Source: Clostridiaceae bacterium (GTDB lineage: Bacteria > Bacillota > Clostridia > Lachnospirales > Lachnospiraceae). Taken from it: a stretch of 23,261 bases of DNA. Location: NCBI GenBank assembly GCA_902362865.1, contig CABIYE010000041.1, positions 1 to 23,261 on the forward strand, in the 5' to 3' direction. Positions 5,489-12,582 of the stretch are shown in pieces. The translations under genes were made by a program, and so were the position numbers. Position 1 is the first letter of the stretch. Each line of letters opens with the position of its first letter. Below the pieces are notes generated by a model. It was not told the origin of the DNA. It saw only the letters and a program-made list of their open reading frames with translations, and searched no databases.

Positions 5489-7117
5489 ATGATTTATCAA
5501 AAAGGTTCAAACTTATTTAACGTGGCTATTTATATCAGATTATCACGAGAGGACGGAGATAAGGAAGAAAGCGATAGTGTAGGAAATCAGAGAAAACTTT
5601 TAACAGAATATGTGAACAAGCATGATGACTTTATCTTATATGATGTTTATATTGATGACGGTTTTACGGGAACGAATTTCAATAGACCAGACTTTCATAG
5701 AATGATTGCTGACATTGAAGATAACAAGGTAAATTGTGTTGTTGTAAAAGACCTTTCCCGTTTCGGACGAGATTACATTGATACGGGGCGATATTTGGAA
5801 AGAATATTTCCAGAGCTTAATGTTCGTTTTATTTCTGTAACAGATAATATTGATAGTATGAAGCAGGCATACGATATGTTACTTCCTATTAAAAATATAT
5901 TCAACGAGCAGTATGCCAGAGATATTTCTAATAAAATTCAAGCGACTGTAAAATCAAAGCAGAAAGCAGGAGAATTTATCGGAGCTTTTACAAGTTATGG
6001 TTATAAGAAATCTCCTGCAAATAAAAATAAACTTGTGATTGATGAATATGCGTCCGAAGTTGTAAAAAGAGTATTTTCTATGTATGCACAAGGAATAGGA
6101 AAACAAAGCATTGCCAAAACACTAAATGCAGAGGGTATCCTTTGTCCGTCGGAATATAAAAAGCTCAACGGCGAAAATTACAAAAATTGCAACCGTTTAG
6201 AGAAAACTTCTTATTGGACATATTCCACGATTAAAGTGATGTTACAAAATGAGCTTTATATTGGAAATATGGTACAAGGAAAGAAACATCAACGAATGAG
6301 AAGCAAACAGCGTCCAGTTGAGAAAGAAAACTGGATAAGGGTTGAAAATACCCATGAACCGATTATAGACCGTCAACTGTGGGGTAAGGTACAAAAACTG
6401 CTGACGAAAAAGCATAGGGATATTGATTTAGAAACAAATAAAAATATCTTTGCAGGTTTTATCAAGTGTGGCGATTGTGGTCGGGCAATGATGAAAAATT
6501 TCTGGCGACGTGCTGACGGAAGTAAGTCCTATTCATTCTATTGTGGAACTTACAAAAGAAGCGGAAAAGATTATTGCACTCCGCATACGCTCCCGTTTCA
6601 AGTATTGAATGATATTGTGCTGGGAGATTTAAAGCAGATTATCCGCAATGTAGAGAACTTGCAGGAACTTGTAAAATCACAATCTTTCACAGCAACAAAA
6701 ATCAGAAAATCAACAGACATAGAACTGACAAAGTTAAAAGCAGAACTTGAAAGAGTGAAGAAGCTGAAAAAGTCAATTTATGAAGATTACAAAGACGAAC
6801 TGATTTCTAAAGAAGAATTTCTTTCTTATCGAGAGGACTATCAACAAAAAGAAACGCTTTACTCCAAACAGATTGAAACGCTGGAAGAAAAGAAAAAGGA
6901 AAGTGTAACAGAAGATGTTTTTGAAACACCGTGGTTAAGACGGTTGTTGGAACTGAAAGACATTGAAGAATTAGACAGAGATATTATTGTGGAAATGATA
7001 GACCAGATAACAGTTTATGAAAACCGCAAACTTAAAATCTCATACAACTTCGGAAATGAGTTGGAACATTTATTTTCAAGCGTTTACTGTGAGGACTTGG
7101 AGAAAAAGGCTATCTAA
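5489..7117 (+). CDS. Large serine recombinase (TndX-like ICE integrase)
   Basis: This enzyme catalyses integration and excision of the ICE through a covalent Ser-DNA intermediate. The resolvase-type catalytic domain (residues about 10-155) has the nucleophile Ser19 in Y-I-R-L-S-R-E-D-G and the D-G-F-T-G-T-N-F-N-R-P-x-F and V-V-K-D-L-S-R-F-G-R-D motifs. The Recombinase domain (about 165-290) follows. Next is a zinc ribbon with Cys pairs near 326-329 (C-G-D-C-G-R-A-M) and two later Cys. Then a long coiled coil runs over about 390-470, typical of large serine integrases, and a C-terminal tail. At 542 residues it is close to TndX of Tn5397 and unlike the tyrosine integrase of Tn916. The ATG has AGGTGG 5 bases upstream. 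All hallmark residues are intact, so it is probably active. Confidence 0.95.
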   Translation: MIYQKGSNLFNVAIYIRLSREDGDKEESDSVGNQRKLLTEYVNKHDDFILYDVYIDDGFTGTNFNRPDFHRMIADIEDNKVNCVVVKDLSRFGRDYIDTGRYLERIFPELNVRFISVTDNIDSMKQAYDMLLPIKNIFNEQYARDISNKIQATVKSKQKAGEFIGAFTSYGYKKSPANKNKLVIDEYASEVVKRVFSMYAQGIGKQSIAKTLNAEGILCPSEYKKLNGENYKNCNRLEKTSYWTYSTIKVMLQNELYIGNMVQGKKHQRMRSKQRPVEKENWIRVENTHEPIIDRQLWGKVQKLLTKKHRDIDLETNKNIFAGFIKCGDCGRAMMKNFWRRADGSKSYSFYCGTYKRSGKDYCTPHTLPFQVLNDIVLGDLKQIIRNVENLQELVKSQSFTATKIRKSTDIELTKLKAELERVKKLKKSIYEDYKDELISKEEFLSYREDYQQKETLYSKQIETLEEKKKESVTEDVFETPWLRRLLELKDIEELDRDIIVEMIDQITVYENRKLKISYNFGNELEHLFSSVYCEDLEKKAI

Positions 7118-7188
7118 TCTCAATACATTTCTAACTCCCCATATATACTGGGGAATACATACCATATTTGCGCAAACAACAACCAGCA
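7118..7188. other. Right attachment-site region (ICE-chromosome junction)
   Basis: Non-coding ICE end after the recombinase stop, running into the interrupted amidase frame. It contains the dyad TCCCCA-7 bases-TGGGGA (7136-7154), a possible recombinase arm site. The expected amidase residues D-P-G-H-G-G appear as Q-P-A-H-G-G, so the crossover lies just before the His codon (7189), within about 7171-7188. TndX-type enzymes cross over at a dinucleotide; the exact one cannot be fixed without the left junction. Confidence 0.6.
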
Positions 7189-8004
7189 CATGGGGGACGG
7201 GATCCGGGCGCCGTATACAACGGAAGGCAGGAAAAAGACGATAATCTCCGTCTTGCGCTTGCGGTGGGTGAAATCCTGCAGGAAAATGGAATACAGGTGG
7301 AATATACCAGAACGACGGATGTATATGAGACGCCTTACCAGAAAGCGATGGAGGCAAATGAAGCGGGAGTGGACCTGTTTATCTCTATTCACAGAAATTC
7401 TTTCCCTACAGATAATGTAGTGTCAGGGGTAGAGTCTCTGGTATATGACCTGTCTGGCCTTAAGCTTCAGATTGCAGAGAGCATCAATGAACAACTGGAG
7501 GCAATCGGTTTTGTGAATCTTGGTGTGACTGCAAGACCGAACCTGGTGGTACTGAAGCGGACGAAAATGCCGGCAGTGCTGGTGGAGGTCGGGTTTATGA
7601 ATTCGGACACAGATAATCAGCTTTTTGATGATAATTTTGATGCTATCGCCCAGGCAATTGCATCCGGGATTCTGGATGTTCTGGAGACAAATCATTTGAT
7701 TCCGGGAGAATACGGCGGTGCAACGAATCTACAGAATCCATCGAATTCGCAGAATATGCCAAATCCGGAGCACTCCGGTTACATGCCGGTGAATTATCGG
7801 GTGCAGGTAGGTGCATTCCGGAATCGTATGTATGCAGAAAGACTTAGAAATGAATTGATGGAGATGGATTTTCCGGCGTTTATCGATGATTCGGGAGAGT
7901 ACTTAAGAGTACAGGTGGGAGGATTCGACAATCTGGAAGAAGCGGCATTGATGGAGAGACGGTTGAAGCGGGAAGGCTATCAGACAGTTATTGTCAGTGA
8001 ATGA
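7168..8004 (+). CDS. N-acetylmuramoyl-L-alanine amidase with SPOR domain, N-terminus removed by the ICE
   Basis: Amidase_3 enzymes cleave the bond between MurNAc and L-Ala of the peptide stem and need zinc. The fragment retains the expected metal and catalytic residues: His8 (H-G-G), Glu22 (Q-E-K-D), His75 (S-I-H-R-N) and Glu140 (V-E-V-G-F), counted from the TTG at 7168. Residues about 209-278 form a SPOR domain that binds denuded peptidoglycan (two R-V-Q-V-G-x-F repeats). What is missing is the usual N-terminal export signal and the first beta strand, displaced to the other side of the ICE. The TTG lies in ICE-derived sequence and has only a weak GGGG upstream. Without a signal peptide any product would stay in the cytoplasm. 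The gene is best regarded as disrupted. Confidence 0.88.
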   Translation: MRKQQPAHGGRDPGAVYNGRQEKDDNLRLALAVGEILQENGIQVEYTRTTDVYETPYQKAMEANEAGVDLFISIHRNSFPTDNVVSGVESLVYDLSGLKLQIAESINEQLEAIGFVNLGVTARPNLVVLKRTKMPAVLVEVGFMNSDTDNQLFDDNFDAIAQAIASGILDVLETNHLIPGEYGGATNLQNPSNSQNMPNPEHSGYMPVNYRVQVGAFRNRMYAERLRNELMEMDFPAFIDDSGEYLRVQVGGFDNLEEAALMERRLKREGYQTVIVSE

Positions 8005-8043
8005 CGGAAGTGATATCTGGCGGAGCATGGCGTCCCGGCAGAG

Positions 8044-8079
8044 AAGAAGACGGGCGCGATTATTCGTGCCCGTCTTCTT
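8044..8079. terminator. Bidirectional terminator between converging amidase and CNNM genes
   Basis: Arms AAGAAGACGGGC (8044-8055) and GCCCGTCTTCTT (8068-8079) pair perfectly over 12 bp and extend three more with one G-U. The flanks are T-rich on both strands. The 3' arm and loop also encode the last residues of the minus-strand gene. Confidence 0.75.
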
Positions 8080-9343
8080 TATTATCTTTGACAGGTTCAG
8101 GGAGATACACATGAACCTGCTCGATTCGGTTTTTATCTAATTTCTCTACTACCATACGAATACCTTCCGGTGTAGTTACTTCGTCGCCTACCTCGGGCAG
8201 ACGGTCAAGATACTGGATGATTAATCCGCCGAGAGAATCATAATCATCGGAAGATAAATCAAGATCCAGGCGGTCGTTTAAGTCTTCCAGATTGATAGAG
8301 CCTTCGATAATATACTCGCGTTTGCCGACTTCTTTTACAAAGTCTTCCTCGTTCTCATCATATTCGTCGTGAATCTCGCCGACAATCTCTTCCAGAAGAT
8401 CTTCCAGGGTAATCAGACCGGCCGTCTCGCCGTATTCATCCAGAACAATGGCGATATTGAAAGAAGCATTACGCATCTCTACCAGCAATTCTGATATGTT
8501 TTTATATTCATACGTAAAGTAAGCTTCACGCAGGATGTCGCGGACATGAAATTCCTTTGTGTTGTCAAATAGCAGAAGGTCTTTCATGTTGATGGTACCG
8601 ATGACATTGTCCGTAGTCTCTTCAAATACCGGGAGCCTTGTAAACTTATCTTCACGAAAAATCTCAATTAATTCATCATAGGTGCTTTCCACATCTGCGA
8701 AAGTAACATGGACGCGGGGAACCATAACATCTTTAGCTTTAGCGTCGCCCAGATCAAATACATTGTAGATCATCTCTTTTTCTTCCGATTCGATTACGCC
8801 ATCTTCATGGCTGACATTGACAATCGTGCGAAGCTCACCTTCGGTCATGGTCTTATATTTTGCATTCGGATCTACACGGAACAGGAATAAAATCCCTGTG
8901 GAAAGTCCATTAATAATAAAGATGACAGGAGTCATAAGCTTCATAAAGACATTAATGATTGGCGCGTAGGCAAGCCCCATCTTTTCTGCATGTATGGTGG
9001 CCATCGTTTTTGGTGTAATCTCACCGAAAAGCAAAATAAGAACCGTGAGAACTCCGGTGGCAACGGCAACCATCTGTCCGCCCAGCCTGTAAGCAAGCGA
9101 CGTGGTTAAAGATGATGCGGTCAGGTTCACGATGTTATTGCCAATCAGAATCGCTGAGAGCATCTTCCCGGAATTGTTCGTAACATGCAGAAGCGTTTTG
9201 GCACGCTTATTTCCCTCATCTGCCAGGGTACGTATCCGAATTTTATTTGCGGTTGTCAGAGCTGTCTCCGCAGATGAAAAGAATGCGGAAAGCAGCAGCA
9301 AAATTACAAGTATTATCAATTGTATGACGACACTCGAGTCCAA
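8060..9343 (-). CDS. CNNM/CorC-family membrane protein (DUF21, CBS pair, CorC_HlyC)
   Basis: This hemolysin-C/CorC-type membrane protein is associated with Mg2+ and other divalent cation efflux or homeostasis. Residues about 5-190 form the DUF21 transmembrane domain with the conserved S-A-F-F-S-S-A-E-T-A-L and several helices. A CBS pair spans about 205-330 (M-V-P-R-V-H-V, and V-L-D-E-Y-G-E-T-A-G-L-I-T-L-E-D-L-L-E-E-I-V-G-E-I at its end). A C-terminal CorC_HlyC domain lies at about 345-415. The TTG start at 9343 was chosen because AAAGGAG lies 11 bases upstream and it gives the normal length (427 residues) and N-terminus. The longer frame to 9436 has no ribosome site. A near-palindrome AGTG-CCA-G-TGG-A-CACT (9378-9393) lies in the upstream region. 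Confidence 0.92.
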   Translation of the reverse strand: MDSSVVIQLIILVILLLLSAFFSSAETALTTANKIRIRTLADEGNKRAKTLLHVTNNSGKMLSAILIGNNIVNLTASSLTTSLAYRLGGQMVAVATGVLTVLILLFGEITPKTMATIHAEKMGLAYAPIINVFMKLMTPVIFIINGLSTGILFLFRVDPNAKYKTMTEGELRTIVNVSHEDGVIESEEKEMIYNVFDLGDAKAKDVMVPRVHVTFADVESTYDELIEIFREDKFTRLPVFEETTDNVIGTINMKDLLLFDNTKEFHVRDILREAYFTYEYKNISELLVEMRNASFNIAIVLDEYGETAGLITLEDLLEEIVGEIHDEYDENEEDFVKEVGKREYIIEGSINLEDLNDRLDLDLSSDDYDSLGGLIIQYLDRLPEVGDEVTTPEGIRMVVEKLDKNRIEQVHVYLPEPVKDNKEDGHE

Positions 9344-9443
9344 TGATAAAATCACTCCTTTTTGAATAATGTATAATAGTGCCAGTGGACACTGAAGCTT
9401 AGCACTAATGATAACGCATTTCCACTGAATTTGCAAGAGCTCG

Positions 9444-9472
9444 TTGAATTTATGGAGATTTTAGTGTATGAT
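9444..9472 (+). promoter_or_regulatory. murB operon promoter
   Basis: TTGAAT (9444-9449) and TATGAT (9467-9472) are exactly 17 bases apart, with murB starting 32 bases after the -10 box. No other promoter is visible before rapZ or whiA, so this one probably drives murB-rapZ-whiA and the HPr-like gene. Confidence 0.65.
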
Positions 9473-9504
9473 TGACAGGTAGTAAAAAAGACGAGGAGAC
9501 GGAT

Positions 9505-10416
9505 ATGGGGTTTGAAGTGAAAGATGAGTTAGAGAAAGTTCTTGGCAGACAGAAAGTGCTTTTACAGGAACCGATGAAAAAGCATACCACGTTCCGGGTT
9601 GGCGGACCGGCGGATTACTTTGTGATGCCGGAGACAAAGGATGAGATAAGGCGTATCATAACAGTTTGCCGGGAATGTGGGACGCCTTTTTATATTATTG
9701 GAAATGGAAGCAATCTACTGGTTTCCGACAAGGGATACAGAGGTGTGATCATTCAGCTTTATAAAGAAATGAGCAAAATAGAGACAGAGGGGAATGTGAT
9801 CCGGGCAGAGGCAGGCGCGTCTCTTGCCAGAGTGGCAAATGCTGCACTGGAGGCGGGACTTACCGGTTTCGAATTCGCTTCTGGTATTCCGGGAACCCTT
9901 GGCGGGGCCTGCGTGATGAATGCGGGAGCTTATGGCGGTGAGATGAAAGATGTGCTTCTTTCTGTGACAGCGCTTGCGGCGGACGGAGAATTTCTGACGA
10001 TTCCGAAGGACAGACTGGAGCTGGGATATAGAACCAGTGTGTTCGCAAGGAAAGGTTATATTGTGGTGGAAGCGCTTTTGGAACTTAAAGAAGGCAGCAA
10101 AGAGGCTATCCGTCAGAAAATGGAAGAATTAAGAGAAAAGAGAATAACAAAACAGCCGCTGGAATATCCGAGCGCGGGAAGTACATTTAAGAGACCGGAA
10201 GGATATTTTGCAGGAAAGCTGATTCAGGACGCCGGGCTTCGCGGTTATCGGGTCGGAGGCGCCCAGGTGTCGGAGAAGCACTGTGGGTTTGTGATTAACT
10301 GCGGCAATGCATCGGCGGCAGATGTAGATGAATTGATGAAACAGGTGTCTGCAAAGGTAGAAGAGCAGTTCGGAGTTACCTTGGAGCCTGAAGTAAAAAG
10401 ACTGGGAGAGTTTTAG
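9505..10416 (+). CDS. murB: UDP-N-acetylenolpyruvoylglucosamine reductase
   Basis: MurB reduces UDP-GlcNAc-enolpyruvate to UDP-MurNAc with NADPH and FAD, the second committed step of peptidoglycan precursor synthesis. The FAD-binding half contains H-T-T-F-R-V-G-G-P-A-D, then G-N-G-S-N-L-L-V-S-D at about residues 66-75 and G-I-P-G-T-L-G-G-A at about 130. The C-terminal half has P-S-A-G-S-T-F-K-R-P with the proton-donating Ser near residue 225 and the final Glu in L-E-P-E-V-K-R-L-G. The ATG at 9505 follows GAGGAG by 7 bases; the earlier in-frame TTG at 9472 overlaps the -10 box and is rejected. Length is 303 residues, normal for the short (type IIb) class. The stop is 2 bases before rapZ. Confidence 0.97.
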   Translation: MGFEVKDELEKVLGRQKVLLQEPMKKHTTFRVGGPADYFVMPETKDEIRRIITVCRECGTPFYIIGNGSNLLVSDKGYRGVIIQLYKEMSKIETEGNVIRAEAGASLARVANAALEAGLTGFEFASGIPGTLGGACVMNAGAYGGEMKDVLLSVTALAADGEFLTIPKDRLELGYRTSVFARKGYIVVEALLELKEGSKEAIRQKMEELREKRITKQPLEYPSAGSTFKRPEGYFAGKLIQDAGLRGYRVGGAQVSEKHCGFVINCGNASAADVDELMKQVSAKVEEQFGVTLEPEVKRLGEF

Positions 10417-10418
10417 GC

Positions 10419-11300
10419 ATGAGATTTGTAATTGTTACTGGAATGTCCGGTGCCGGAAAGAGTACGGCGCTTAAGATGCTGGAAGATGTCGGTTATTTTT
10501 GTGTGGATAATCTGCCTGTTCCATTGGTGCCCAAGCTGGGTGAGCTTCTTATGGTGCCAAGTACGGAGATTAATAAGATTGCGCTGGGACTTGACATCCG
10601 AAGCGGACAAAGTTTTCAGGAGATAGAAAAGGCTCTTACAGAACTGGATAAAATGAAGCTTTCTTATGAGATCCTATTTCTGGATGCGTCGAATGATGTG
10701 CTGGTGAAAAGATATAAAGAGACCAGGCGGGCACATCCGCTTGCGGGTCCGAATAGAGTAGATCAGGGAATTGCGCGGGAACGAAAAGAAATGGAAGTCC
10801 TTAGGAAGCGTGCCTCCTGGCTGGTCGATACAAGCCGGATGCTGACGCGAGAATTGAAAAAAGAGATCAACAGTATTTTTGTGGAAAATAAAGACTATAA
10901 AAATCTTTATATTACGGTACTCTCTTTTGGATTCAAATATGGGATTCCGGGGGATGCGGATCTGGTATTTGACGTTCGTTTTCTTCCGAATCCATATTAT
11001 ATAGAAGAACTTCGCCCAATGAGCGGAAATGACCGTGAGGTGCGGGAGTATGTGATGAGTAATGACAAGGCGGAAGAATTTCTGGATAAGCTTGTAGATA
11101 TGATACGTTTCCTGATTCCGAATTATATTGCGGAAGGGAAGACGCAGCTTGTGATTGCGGTGGGATGTACCGGAGGGAAGCATCGTTCTGTCACATTGGC
11201 AAATGAGTTGTATGAGGCTCTTCAGAAAGACGAAGGAGACTACGGAATTAAGATAGAGCACAGAGACATTGAAAAAGATGCAATTACCAAAAAGATGTAG
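10419..11300 (+). CDS. rapZ: RNase adapter / nucleotide-binding protein RapZ (YvcJ)
   Basis: RapZ-family P-loop protein. In E. coli RapZ guides RNase E to the sRNA controlling glucosamine-6-phosphate synthase; the Bacillus homologue YvcJ hydrolyses nucleotides and affects competence. The Walker A motif G-M-S-G-A-G-K-S is at residues 8-15, followed by the family signature Y-F-C-V-D-N-L-P. The C-terminal domain contains F-G-F-K-Y-G-I-P and G-C-T-G-G-K-H-R-S-V (about 247-256), the ligand-binding region. At 293 residues it is full length. It is followed after 8 bases by whiA; glmR/yvcK, which sits between them in Bacillus, is absent here. The lower start context (murB stop TAG, then GCATG) suggests translational coupling to murB. 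Confidence 0.96.
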   Translation: MRFVIVTGMSGAGKSTALKMLEDVGYFCVDNLPVPLVPKLGELLMVPSTEINKIALGLDIRSGQSFQEIEKALTELDKMKLSYEILFLDASNDVLVKRYKETRRAHPLAGPNRVDQGIARERKEMEVLRKRASWLVDTSRMLTRELKKEINSIFVENKDYKNLYITVLSFGFKYGIPGDADLVFDVRFLPNPYYIEELRPMSGNDREVREYVMSNDKAEEFLDKLVDMIRFLIPNYIAEGKTQLVIAVGCTGGKHRSVTLANELYEALQKDEGDYGIKIEHRDIEKDAITKKM

Positions 11301-11308
11301 GAGTAAAA

Positions 11309-12202
11309 ATGTCGTTTTCAGGAGAGATTAAGGAAGAGTTGTCAAAGCACTGTGCGAGAGCGAGACATTGTCAGCTTGCGGAGCTTTCTGCGCTCATTGG
11401 AATGTGCGGTGAGATACACAGGGAAGAAAACGGAAGTTTCGGGCTGAAAATTTATACGGAAAATATTTCTGTTATAAGAAAGTGCTTTACATTGTTGGAA
11501 AAAACATTTAATATAAGGAAAGAAATTTTTATACAGAGCTGTGTGCGCAGAAATCCGCAGAAAGGCAGTGTGAGCTATCTGCTGCGGGCAAAAGGAGAAG
11601 GGCTGCAGGCAATTGAGAGAGCGTCTGTTCAGCCGGTATGCTGCAAGAGGGCGTATATAAGAGGCGCTTTTCTGGCAGCAGGTTCTGTGAGTAATCCGAG
11701 TAAATCTTATCATTTCGAGATTGTGTGCGGTACGGAGGACAGAGCGCGCCACCTGCAGGAAATTATGAACAGCTTTGGGCTGGATGCCAAGATTGTAAAG
11801 CGTAAAAAGAATTACGTAATATATTTGAAAGAAGGATCACAGATCGTAGATGTGCTGAATATTATGGAGGCACATGTTGCGCTCATGGAGTTGGAAAATG
11901 TGCGTATTTTAAAAGAGATGCGTAATAGTGTGAACAGGAAGGTGAACTGTGAGACGGCGAATATTAATAAGACGGTGTCTGCTGCGGTTAAGCAGGTGAA
12001 AGACATAGAATATATTCGCGATACGATCGGTTTGGATAAATTGCCGGAAGGATTGAAAGACGTCGCCCTTACACGTCTTGCATATCCCGAAGCAACATTA
12101 AAGGAGTTAGGGAATCTTCTGGAGACGCCCGTAGGCAAATCAGGAGTGAACCACAGACTTAGGAAGTTAAGTGAAGTAGCAGATAAGTTAAGGGAAAAGT
12201 AG
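11309..12202 (+). CDS. whiA: DNA-binding protein WhiA
   Basis: WhiA is a conserved Gram-positive DNA-binding protein linked to cell division and chromosome segregation in Bacillus and to sporulation in Streptomyces. It has a N-terminal domain beginning S-F-S-G-E-I-K-E-E-L, a degenerate LAGLIDADG-like fold in the middle (R-G-A-F-L-A-A-G-S-V, residues about 117-126), and a C-terminal helix-turn-helix at about 235-297 (L-A-Y-P-E-A-T-L-K-E-L-G, S-G-V-N-H-R-L-R-K-L). The length (297 residues) is near the usual 310. TAGGAG lies ahead of the ATG. The order rapZ-whiA-HPr-like gene mirrors the Bacillus yvcJ-yvcK-whiA-crh operon apart from the missing glmR. Confidence 0.96.
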   Translation: MSFSGEIKEELSKHCARARHCQLAELSALIGMCGEIHREENGSFGLKIYTENISVIRKCFTLLEKTFNIRKEIFIQSCVRRNPQKGSVSYLLRAKGEGLQAIERASVQPVCCKRAYIRGAFLAAGSVSNPSKSYHFEIVCGTEDRARHLQEIMNSFGLDAKIVKRKKNYVIYLKEGSQIVDVLNIMEAHVALMELENVRILKEMRNSVNRKVNCETANINKTVSAAVKQVKDIEYIRDTIGLDKLPEGLKDVALTRLAYPEATLKELGNLLETPVGKSGVNHRLRKLSEVADKLREK

Positions 12203-12212
12203 GAGGAACACT

Positions 12213-12470
12213 ATGATTAAGAAACTTGTAACTATGCAAAATGTCAAAGGTTTGGATGCACGTCCGATAGCGCTTCTGGTACAGGAGGCAAGCCAGTATG
12301 CCAGCAAGGTATACATAGAAGTGGATGACAAACAAGTAAATGCGAAGAGCATTATGGGGATGATGAGCCTTACCTTCAGCGGAGGAGAAGAATTTACGGT
12401 GATTGCAGACGGCGCAGATGAGAAGGAAGCTATTCTGGGAGTAGAGAAATTCCTGGCAAACCAGAAATAA
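12213..12470 (+). CDS. Crh-like HPr-family protein with Asp at position 15
   Basis: This 85-residue HPr fold protein is the last gene of the murB-rapZ-whiA operon. Classical HPr has the phosphorylatable His15 in G-L-H-A-R-P; here the motif reads G-L-D-A-R-P, with GAT as codon 15, so it cannot accept phosphate from enzyme I as HPr does. Ser46, the HPr-kinase target, is kept exactly in position (A-K-S-I-M-G-M-M). This matches the logic of Bacillus Crh (Gln15, Ser46), whose gene also lies directly after whiA. P-Ser-Crh is a corepressor of CcpA and, unphosphorylated, a regulator of methylglyoxal synthase. A regulatory rather than sugar-transport role is therefore likely. AGGAGG precedes the ATG. 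Confidence 0.9.
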   Translation: MIKKLVTMQNVKGLDARPIALLVQEASQYASKVYIEVDDKQVNAKSIMGMMSLTFSGGEEFTVIADGADEKEAILGVEKFLANQK

Positions 12471-12482
12471 TTAAGAAAATAC

Positions 12483-12520
12483 AGGCTGCTGCCGGAAGAT
12501 TTCCGGCTGCGGCCTTTGTT
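12483..12520 (+). terminator. Terminator of the murB-rapZ-whiA-HPr-like operon
   Basis: AGGC-TGCT-GCCGGAA (12483-12497) pairs with TTCCGGC-TGCG-GCCT (12501-12515) over 15 positions with one mismatch and one G-U, then a short T-rich tail. A TATAAT (12520-12525) follows at once and may be the -10 box for the lipid kinase gene, but its -35 would lie inside the stem and is poor. Confidence 0.7.
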
Positions 12521-12582
12521 ATAATATAGGGAGTCTGAGGCAGATTTGCCCGCTTTATTTCTATCGTTAGGAGGAAAAGGAT

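Larger units (their letters stand above)
83..7188 (+). mobile_element. Right-hand part of a Tn916/Tn5397-like integrative conjugative element
   Basis: The gene order orf15-orf14-orf13, then accessory genes, then orf7-type sigma factor, orf8-type HTH_16 protein and recombinase follows the Tn916 family. Tn916 and Tn5397 place tet(M) after orf13; it is absent here and an AT-rich cassette sits in that place. The recombinase is a large serine recombinase, as in Tn5397 (TndX), not the Tn916 Int/Xis pair. The right boundary is where an amidase coding frame begins without its N-terminus, between about 7171 and 7188. The left end, origin of transfer, relaxase and coupling protein are outside the window. 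Whether the element can still move depends on those genes and on the orf15 interruption. Confidence 0.85.

Noticed and set aside
9344..9436. N-terminal extension of the CNNM/CorC gene
   Set aside because: No ribosome site is seen there and the extra residues are atypical. AAAGGAG before the TTG at 9343 gives the family-like N-terminus.
9472..9504. TTG start for murB
   Set aside because: It overlaps the -10 box of the promoter and has no ribosome site; GAGGAG is correctly spaced for the ATG at 9505.
10674..11261. Minus-strand 195-codon frame opposite rapZ
   Set aside because: Antisense shadow of a conserved gene, with no start signals.
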